Shown here: positions 56,404 to 64,000 of the stretch, in pieces
Layout: every line of letters begins with the position of its first letter
Numbering within the stretch: position 1 is the stretch's first letter
Assembly: GCF_037038585.1 (NCBI RefSeq)
Contig: NC_092559.1
Location: 13,440,488-13,504,487, forward strand
Direction of reading: 5' to 3'
Source: Patagioenas fasciata
Taxonomy: Eukaryota; Chordata; Aves; Columbiformes; Columbidae
Length of the DNA: 64,000 bases
Program-made: the position numbers and the translations under genes
Notes under the pieces: generated by a model
Told to the model about the DNA's origin: nothing
What the model saw: only the letters and a program-made list of their open reading frames with translations
Database searches by the model: none

Positions 56404-58219
56404 AAACTTGACTGCAATACAATATACTCATAAAGTAATGTGTGGTAAAAATAATACCAAACATTGGAGGGAACTCAGGATAGAGGTCGTGACACCTACC
56501 ACCCAACCAATAGCTGTACCCGATCCGAAAATTTTTGAAATTGGACCATATGTGATCAAAAATATAGGCCAATAACAAATGTTGTTCAATCCAGAATGGT
56601 CTCTTAAGCGTGTTGAGGTGTTAATGCAAAATAAGGTTTCTGAGATTCAGCCAGCCTACTCTCCTTTCTTAAGGACCTCTTTCAAAGGGTGAACAACCTG
56701 ACTGAGGAAACAAATTCCTAATAGAACACCGAGAGACCTAACTGGTGTGTTGGTGACAGGATTGGAAGTTCTAACTGGTATTGATTCAGAGATATTAATG
56801 AATAAATTGACTACTACAACTAGTGATTTGGCAAAATTGCAACTGCCCTTGAGGTCTTCCCTATTGGCTTTGGGAACTAACCAGTGACTGTTATAAAAAG
56901 TGTTACCAAAATGGGAAAAAGTAAATGTAAAAGACCATGAATTGATAATAGATGCACTTGGTGTGGTCCAAAATAACCTTTCTTTGGCAATCAGTTGTAT
57001 TCAGGCACAACTGTGGATGCAATCACACCTTGATCATAAGAGAAGGTGAAGAAGGTGCTTTCCCTACTGAAATTCGGAAAATTGTTTGGGACAGTGCCAA
57101 TGAATTTGAGAAAGAACTGCAGTCCTGGTGGACTTTGGTAAACTTCACTTATAACCCCATCACAAACACTGCCACGACCTTTGTGTTAACCATACACAAT
57201 ACTTCAATATACGTAATTTACGCTATCATTGCATTAGGATTGAACCACAACAGAGCTGTACTCTATCCTTTCGAGCACAGAGTATGGGCCTGAAAAGTGG
57301 ATGAAAAATGGCAAACTGTCAATTTAGAATCTTGTATTGTGCGGGAACAGCAAGGATTCATCTGTGAAAGTAATACAATTAGTTCTCAAGACATTTGTCT
57401 GGACTCTGAGCAGAATGTTTGTCATTTTGAGGTTCGTCCTGACAATCGAGAAATGGTATTATGTTGGAGAATGGTTTGGAAATGGGGGACGTGGGTCTAC
57501 GGAGCAGTTGTGTGAGTAGAGTCTAGATTTTGTCACATTCCTATACCTCTCTTGGGTTAAGATTTGTTAAGCAAATTGTAAGCTCAAATAACGTTTTCTG
57601 AGAATTCTGTTTAGTTGCATGTCCTACAAGAAGCTGCTTGGATGGTGCAGATCTGCTTGTGCAAGTGAGAAATCTACAAGGAAATTTCGAATGCTGTATT
57701 TCCACTAGTATTAGCAGCCAATGTTTCGATAAAGCAAATACTACACTTCTGAAACAGAACTTCGATCCAGTAAGGGACATCAATATCCAATAAATATGAC
57801 AGACAAAATGGAGTTAGAAACTTTGAAGAATAAATTTATGACAACCTTACAGGCTGACTGCATTCAGTTAGATTTGCAGATTTGTCTACGAAATAACCTG
57901 TGTCTATTGTGGGACAGTATGATGAGATTGCTAGCAGATTGATATACCGACTGTTGTATACCAATTGTCACTCTGATCAAGAAAATGTAGGGAATGAATT
58001 TAAGTCTTAATAGGCCATGATCCTTTTGTCATATATGTACCAGTTGTGAAATTTAATTCTGATTTTTTTTTCATTTGTAATCTATGTCTTTGTAAATTGC
58101 ACTAGCTGGTTTTCTTAACAGCACAACTTTTAGCATGCATAAATGTAAATTGCTGCAGAACCTGCAAGTCTCTAACATCAGGTCACAGACCATACTTGTA
58201 TCTGGTCTGATCCTACATA

Positions 58220-58725
58220 CTTGCACAGTTTTTGTTTATGGTTCAGGAAAGTCTCATAAAGCTGTAGTAGTTTGGTGTGAAGATAACGATTGGCATCATT
58301 CTGTAAAAACTATTGAAGGTTCAACCCAATTAGCAGAACTTAGTACAGCTTTAAATTACTTAGAGCTTTTTAAGGAGGAACCTCTAAATTTGATTTGTGA
58401 TTTTGAGTACATAGTCAAGGTCCAACGCACGTATCTGATTCTGAACTTTTGTTTGTTTGTTTCTTGTTTTTTTTTTTTTTTAAAAAGGTGGGGGGAAGTA
58501 CGGGAAACACCACAAAACCAATTGTCAAAATCATTGTATGTGATGAAATACTTTGCAAGTATGACCCAAAACCATGCTAAATCAGAAAGAACCTACATTA
58601 GTTATGGTCAAATCACTAGTCAATGGAAAAGGTCACATCAATTGATAACCTGGGGAAACGTTATGTTTGTGTCATTACAGGCCAAGGATCGAAGTGGATT
58701 CCCGCGAAGTGGGTCAAGCCATGAC
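58220..58725 (+). pseudogene. RNase H joined to integrase C-terminus (family G)
   Basis: One open frame carrying FVYGSGKSHKAV (catalytic Asp changed to Tyr), TQLAELSTAL and LICDFEY, then a T-rich/purine-rich joint (58455-58500), then SQWKRSHQLITWG. The integrase zinc finger and catalytic core are absent. The joint is the same as at 4050-4120 on the other strand, so the deletion predates both copies. Confidence 0.7.
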
Positions 58726-58829
58726 TAAATAAAGACAACAAAGATTCAATGGATGCAGATGGACAGGAGGGAGATAAGCTGTGAGGACTGTTTCAGATGT
58801 AAACCATGGATCCTAATTCAGTGTTATAA

Positions 58830-59119
58830 ATGCTCACAGACCTGGAAGATAAATCGAAGTCAATCCATAAGGAAATTCAACAGCTTATGGACTACACCCA
58901 GAAGATTCAAGAAGATATAGGGCTTTTCGGCTTGGAGGGGTTAACAAACTGGCTAGGGTTAGAAGGGTGGTTTAAGAGCTTTTTACAAAGTGTGTTGCTT
59001 ATCTTAGTTATAGTAGCTATAGGGTTATTGTGTTTAAGCTGTGCTCTCTCTTGCTTTAAAAGAATGTTTGAGCAAATAGTGAATCAGGCTCTGCTTGTAC
59101 AAAAAGAAAAAGGGGGAAA
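58830..59119 (+). pseudogene. Envelope transmembrane C-terminal part (family G)
   Basis: Open frame with heptad-like LEDKSKSIHKEIQQL, then GLTNWLGLEGW, a membrane span (SVLLILVIVAIGLLCLS) and tail NQALLVQKEKGG that overlaps the polypurine tract. This is the C-terminal half of a retroviral transmembrane subunit; fusion peptide and surface subunit are missing. Confidence 0.7.
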
Positions 59120-59504
59120 TGTTGGAGAATGGCTTGGAAATGGGGGATGTGGGTCTACGAAGCAGTTGTGCGAGCAGAGCCTATTCTGAAGGTCTTAGCA
59201 TAAGTAGCAAGACTAGGCCGCAGTGAGAACCGCTGACTGTTTCAGTAAAATCAGCAAGGTCACTGAGACCTTCGCAGAGTTTCACAAACAGCTTTCAACA
59301 GCACAAGAATGTAGAATAAGCATAGCTAGCAGCTGCAAGTAGGAGGACCATGCAAATGTGACTGTTAGAGCTTAAGCCAATTAGTAGGTCACAGGTATGC
59401 ATAATTATCGTGAACTGTATAAGTATATGCTATTTGGGCTAATAAATCAAACTATGCTTTATCACTCATATTGAGTCGACCTGCGTGTTCCTCCGCCTCT
59501 CAAA
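59120..59504 (+). repeat. 3' LTR of the family G element
   Basis: 385 bp from TGTTGGAG to the base before the gtatta duplication. The canonical CA lies two bases inside this end (59501-59502), so either two extra bases were kept or the duplication is slightly different. AATAAA at about 59441. Confidence 0.75.
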
Positions 59505-60334
59505 GTATTAGTGTATATTGGCAAAGGTTGTGTGTGCTTGAGGACTACTTGTAACTCTATATTAGTAGATAGAGTGATGGTAAATATTAGAAATAATTCA
59601 AATTTTTGTGTTTGTAATTTTGTTAAAATTACTGGATGTGATTTTTCTTATTTAACACCAGTCATATCTCATCAACTTATGCAATCTAATTACACACTGA
59701 TTTATGAATTACTGCCTACATCTATCAGGATGAATCTCACATTGGTAAAGCAATTGTTGCAACACCAAGACTTGATCAAGATCTTTGAAGAAGTTTGAGT
59801 AAATGGACAGAAAACCTTGATAACTGTTCACCACAATGCTGAAGAAATTCACAGTGTGTTGAGAAGAGTAGAAAAAGACACAGAATATAAGTGGTGGGAC
59901 ATACTTTTCAGGTGGTCACCTACTGCTACAGGCATCCTGAACAAGTTGTGTCACCCCATTGTTGTTCTCTTGGTATTAGTTTTGATAGGTTTTGTTCTCT
60001 CTGCGGTATTGTATGTTTTGAATTGCAAAATGCTAAAGCGTTTGACACATTTGACATCTATACTTAATGCACACAATTTGTTTAGTGTGCCCTCCAATGG
60101 AGACATCCATAAAACCATTCATACAAAGCGGATTGCGTGCATATAAACCACTTTTCCTTTCCTTTTTCTTCCTCTATACTTTCTGTCTCTCTTTGAGGAT
60201 CATGTTGCTGCCACGAGCTCCTGATAACAATGTTCAGTCACGGGGTGGTGTAAGAGTCGATCTGAAGATTTGTCTGAACATCACCATCAAGAACAGATGG
60301 ACAATGACTTGGAGAGAGGCCCGAGGAGAATAAT

Positions 60335-61077
60335 TGTGTTGCACAGGTCTCTCCAACTCGGGGGCTACTGGTAACAATAGCTGCTGTGTGGACTTCACCT
60401 GCTGCCTCAGCCAAGCTTGTCCCCACCTCCTAAAAGGAACTGTGTTATACAGGTCTCTCCGACCCGGGGACAATAGCCGTTGTCCAGAAGATGGATTTTC
60501 ACCTGCTGCTTCAGCCAAACTTGCCCCCCACCGCCTCCCTGTTACTAAGGACAACGAAGAAGAGCATGCCCAGAAGCTCGCCAAGGATCCTGAGGTCACC
60601 CTGAATGCGAGGCAACGCAGGCGCAGATGGGTCCTGGCAAGCAAAGCGGGGACTTTTTGGGCCTGCGCAATTAAGCCTGGATTGTGAAACAAAGGTGGAG
60701 ATTGGCCTCAAACAATGGGAATGAGGGGGGGTGAAGAAGCATAAAAGATGACTCCCGACTGGACATGGTTAAGATCTTCCCACCAGAGGATCCCGGATCA
60801 CGACGCAGGACCGGCAGGACTCTACGGGACCGAAGACCAGAGGGACACCTTTGGGACTCGGTGGTGGTAATTAAAATCCTCTTTTTCCCTTTTTTTTCTT
60901 TTTTTCTTTCCCTTTTTCTCTACTCTCTCTCTATTGCATGCTACTTTACGGGCAAAATAATAAAGTAACACTGTTTGATTCAATTATAACCCCTTGGCAT
61001 TTTGGTTACCTCAATTTTGTGCTTCGAGATCAAGGTAAACGAACCATCACAAGTCCATCACCAAATGGATCGTAACA
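60335..61077 (+). repeat. 3' LTR of ERV-C
   Basis: 743 bp, TGTGTTGCAC to TCGTAACA, paired with 49269-50017. It is preceded by GGAGAGAGGCCCGAGGAGAA, a weak polypurine tract. The next bases are CR1, not a target duplication partner. Confidence 0.78.
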
Positions 61078-63880
61078 GGGGAAAAGGAGAAAACTGGGCA
61101 CAACAGAGACAAACCCAAGGGTACCATACCAAAGTGTGAGGGATGGGGTGCTAGCAAGGCCCTTTTGTCTGCCCTCTCATTGGAGGCAGGGGATGGAGGG
61201 CCATGTGGTAGCAAAGGCACAAGGGTTATTGATGTTAGAAACCACAGAAGAGCCTGAGAAGGATCAAAAAGGAATTAGGGCTTCTCAGTGCAAAAAGTTG
61301 GTGGGATCAGTAGCCTAGCTGAACTGCATCTATATGAATGCACACAGCATGGGCAACAAACAGGAGGAGCTGGAAGTCATCATGCGGCAGAAAAACTACA
61401 ATGTAGTTGCCATCACAGAAACATGGTGGGATGACTCCCACAGTTGTAGTGCTACATTGGATGGCTATAAACTCTTCAGAAGGGATAGGCAAGGAAGGAG
61501 AGGAGGTGGGGTAGCCATGTATGTTAGGGAGTGTTTTGATTGTCTAGAGCTTAATGATGGTGACAATAGGGTTGAGCATTTATGGGTAAGAATCAGGGGG
61601 AAGACCAACAAGGCAGATATCCTGGTGGGAGTCTCTTACAGACCACCGAACCAGGATTAAGAAGCAGACAAAATATTCTGCAGGCAGCTGGGGGAAGTCT
61701 CGTGATCACTACCCCTTGTTCTCACTGGGGACTTCAACTTACCAGATGTCTGATGGAAATACACAGCAGAGAAGAAACAGTCTAGGAGACTCCTGGAGTG
61801 TCCAAATTCCTGATACAGCTGGTCAGTGAGCCAACTGGGGAAGGCACCCCACCTGTTTGCAAACAGAGAAGGATTTGTGGGTGATGTGATGGTCAGAGGT
61901 CATCTTGGGCATAGTCACCATGAAATGATTGAGTTTTCTATTCTTGGAGAAGTAAGGAGGGGGATCAGCAGAACTACTACCCTGGAGTTCTGAAGGGCAG
62001 ACTTTGACCTGTTTAGGAGCCCCTTGGGGGGTTGTTCTTAAAGGTAAAGGAGTCCAGGAAAGCTGGTAGCTCTTCAAGTAGGAAGTCTTAAAGGCATGAG
62101 AGCAGGCTGTCCCCATGTGCTGAAAGATGAGCCGATGGGGATGAAGACCAGCCCTGCTGAACAGAGAGCTTCATCTAGAACTCAGGAATAAAAGGAGAAT
62201 TTCTGACCTTCGGAAGAAGGGACAGGTAACAAGGACGCTGTGAATTTATGCAGGGGGAACATTAGAAGGGCCAAAGCCCAACTAGAGCTGGGCCTGGCTT
62301 CTGCTGTAAAAGGGAACAAAAAATGTTTCTATAAATACATTGGCAACAAAAGGAGGGCTAAAGAGAATCTGCGCCCTGTAGTGGACGCATCGGGAAACAT
62401 AGTGACAGAGGATGAGGGAAAGGCTGAGGTACTTAATGCCTTCTTTGCCTCGGTCTTTAATAGTACAACCAGTTGTGGTCCAGGTGCAAAGCACCCTGAG
62501 CCAGAAGACAGTAAGCGGGAGAAGAATGAAGCTCCCTTGGATCCAAGGGGAAATGGTTAGCAACCTGCTACACCACTTAGACACACTCAAGTCTATGGGG
62601 CCAGATGGAATCCATCCAAGGGTACTGAGGGAGTTGGCAGAAATGCTCATCGTGCCACTTTCAATTATTTATCTGAAGTCCTGGCTAACCGGGGAGGTCC
62701 CAGTTGACTGGAAGTTGACAAATGTGACACCCATCTACAAGAAGGGCCGGAAGGACAATCCAGGGAACTACAGACCTGTCAGTCTAACCTCGGTGCTGGG
62801 CGAGGTCATGGAGCAGATGATCTTGAGTAACATCACACGGCACTTACAAGAGAACCATATGATCAGGCCCAGTCAAAACAGGTTTATGAAAGGCAGATCT
62901 TGCTTGATCAACCCGATCTTCTTTTTTGACCAGGTGATCTGCTTAGTGGATGAGGGAAAGGCTGTGGATGTTCTGTACCTAGACTTTAGTAAAGCCTTTG
63001 ACACTGTTTCCAACAGCATTCTCCTTGAGAAACTGCCAGTTCATGGCTTGGATGGGCGTACTCTTTCTGAGTAAAGAACTGTCTGGAGGGCTGGGCCCAA
63101 AGAGTTGTGGTGAACAGAGCCAAATCCAGTTGACAGCCACTCACGAGTGGTGTTCCCCAGGGCTCAGTATTGGGGCCAGTTCTGTTGAATCTCTTTATCA
63201 ATGATCTGGACAAGGGCATTGAGTGCACCCTTAGTAAGTTTGCAGATGACACCAAATTGGGTGGGAGTGTTGATCTGCTTGAGGGTAGGAAGGCTCTACA
63301 GAGGGATCTGGACCAGCTGTATTGATGGGCTGAGGCGAATTGTATGAGGTTTAACAAGGCCAAGTGCTGGGTCCTGCATTTGGGTCACAACAGCCCCATG
63401 CAACACTACAGGAAGAGTGGCTGGAAAGCTGAACGGCAGAAAGGGACCTGAGGGTGTTGACCCCAGCTATTTTGTGATTCTTTGTTGATCCACAGTTGAC
63501 TGAACATGAGCCAGCGGTGTGCCCAGGTGGCCAAAAAGACCAACAGCATCCTGGTTTGTATCAGGAACAGTGTGGCCAGCCGGACTGGAGAAGTGATTGT
63601 CCCCTGTACTCGGCACTGGTGAGGCTGCACCTTGAATACTGTATTCAGTTTTGGGCCCCTCACTACAAGGAAGACATTGAGGTACTGGAGGTAGTTCAGA
63701 AAAGGGTTCAATGAAGCTGGTGAGTGGTCTAGAGAGCAAGTCTTATGAGGAGCAGCTGAGGGAACTGGGGCTGTTGAGTAAAGGAGGCTGAGGGGAGACC
63801 TTATTGCTGTCTACAACTGCCTGAAAGGAGGTTGTAGCAAGGTGGGTGTCAGTCTCTTCTCCCAAGTAACAAGTTATGCA
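61078..63880 (+). mobile_element. CR1 LINE, endonuclease and RT, decayed
   Basis: Forward CR1 starting immediately after the ERV-C LTR. Endonuclease motifs NAHSMGNKQEELE, ITETWWDD (catalytic Glu present), YRPPNQD and HHEMIEF; RT motifs RPVSLTS, SKAFDTVS and [12 protein letters not shown], in shifting frames with many stops. A T-rich interruption lies near 63450-63490. It breaks off near 63880, before the CR1 3' end. Confidence 0.85.
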
Positions 63881-64000
63881 CGGAAAGGATAAACATACTC
63901 GCAATCTTGCGAGAAGTTTTACTCACACACGTGGCTGCAAGGCAAGCGGAGTCTCCATCCTGGGGAGGGGGGGCTCTCGGCGGCAGCATCTTCAGCTCGC
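63881..64000 (+). other. Unassigned sequence at window edge
   Basis: GC-rich 120 bp unlike the CR1 before it (contains CTCGCAATCTTGCGAG, a 16-bp near-perfect palindrome, at 63898-63913). Probably the edge of another inserted element, but too short to name. Confidence 0.3.

Larger units (their letters stand above)
57462..59504 (+). mobile_element. Deleted class II ERV (family G) inserted in ERV-C env
   Basis: Begins with only ~58 bp of LTR (TGTTGGAGAATGG), then internal sequence matching 3704-5007 (reverse strand), envelope tail, polypurine tract (59102-59119) and a full LTR (59120-59504). A perfect 6-bp duplication, gtatta, is at 57456-57461 and 59505-59510. So most of the 5' LTR and all of gag were lost, either before or after insertion. 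Confidence 0.82.
55200..60146 (+). pseudogene. env of ERV-C, interrupted by two LTR elements
   Basis: Surface part 55200-55907 starts with ATG and a hydrophobic signal peptide (IIRLLILFCIF), has many N-glycosylation sites and Cys residues, then a frame change at about 55910-55930. The frame runs to 56075, resumes at 56404 after a solo LTR, continues decayed to 57461, and resumes at 59505 after a second element. A Cys-rich membrane-proximal region (59520-59660), TGA at 59796, and a membrane span near 59940-60035 (PIVVLLVLVLIGFVL) complete it. In both gaps the frame picks up exactly when one copy of the 6-bp duplication is ignored. I do not see the usual CX6CC disulphide motif; the envelope type is unassigned. 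Confidence 0.72.
49269..61077 (+). mobile_element. ERV family C: full-length decayed provirus with two nested insertions
   Basis: LTR 49269-50017, primer site 50024-50041, gag, protease and pol in one frame, env, LTR 60335-61077. Without the nested elements (56076-56403 and 57462-59504 plus duplicated target bases) it is about 9.4 kb. The flanks (aataat on the left, ggggaa on the right) do not form a target duplication, so one end may be rearranged or mis-set. LTRs differ clearly, including a ~30-bp block present only in the 5' LTR (about 49533-49563), so it is old. Confidence 0.82.

Noticed and set aside
63898..63913. Near-perfect palindrome at the window edge as a possible operator or terminator
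   Set aside because: Eukaryotic repeat context and only 120 bp visible; no support for a regulatory role.

Overview
This window is almost certainly bird nuclear DNA. It carries many CR1 LINEs, identified by ORF2 endonuclease and reverse-transcriptase motifs and by 8-bp tails of the ATTCTGTG / ATACTGTG kind, packed between several avian-type endogenous retrovirus (ERV) families. I see no single-copy host gene, rRNA, tRNA gene or CRISPR array in 64 kb. By rough addition, about 60% is ERV/LTR sequence and about 20% is CR1. The rest is AT-rich sequence in which I recognise nothing. Such density suggests a repeat refuge such as W-chromosome or pericentromeric DNA, but this is inference.

Layout. 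1-2120 (-): 5' part of an ERVL-like provirus (family A, copy A1). 2234-3518 (-): CR1. About 3519-9145 (-): decayed class II ERV with a tRNA-Trp-type primer site (family T) plus an RNase H/integrase block. 9170-10250 (+): class II integrase and envelope tail. 10403-13280: old LTRs, including two solo family-A LTRs. 13286-16412 (+): long CR1. 18781-25547 (+): the key element, A2, a family-A provirus with two LTRs that look identical, a 5-bp target duplication, an open gag and an open pol. 25548-40229: CR1 fragments, solo LTRs, one CR1 broken by two solo LTRs, and a palindromic hAT MITE. 40230-42380 (+): family D, an internally deleted ERV. 42735-44018 (+): CR1. 44076-47798 (-): family B, an internally deleted class II ERV with a tRNA-iMet primer site. 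48378-49111: solo family-A LTR. 49269-61077 (+): family C, a large decayed provirus whose env contains two nested ERV insertions. 61078 to about 63880 (+): CR1.

How the parts relate. A2 encodes a Gag with hydrophobic N-terminal segments and, in the same frame after one UAG codon, a full PR-RT-RNase H-IN Pol with all catalytic residues visible. It has no envelope gene. A hairpin with potential pseudoknot pairing lies 10 nt after the UAG, which suggests Gag-Pol is made by stop-codon readthrough. A1 keeps about 150 bp at the start of gag that A2 has lost, but carries two nonsense codons. The class II remnants repeatedly show the same kind of internal deletion: integrase C-terminus next to an envelope transmembrane tail. 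One such deletion junction is shared by two distant loci, so deleted forms probably spread. Target-site duplications give a relative order of insertions in several places.
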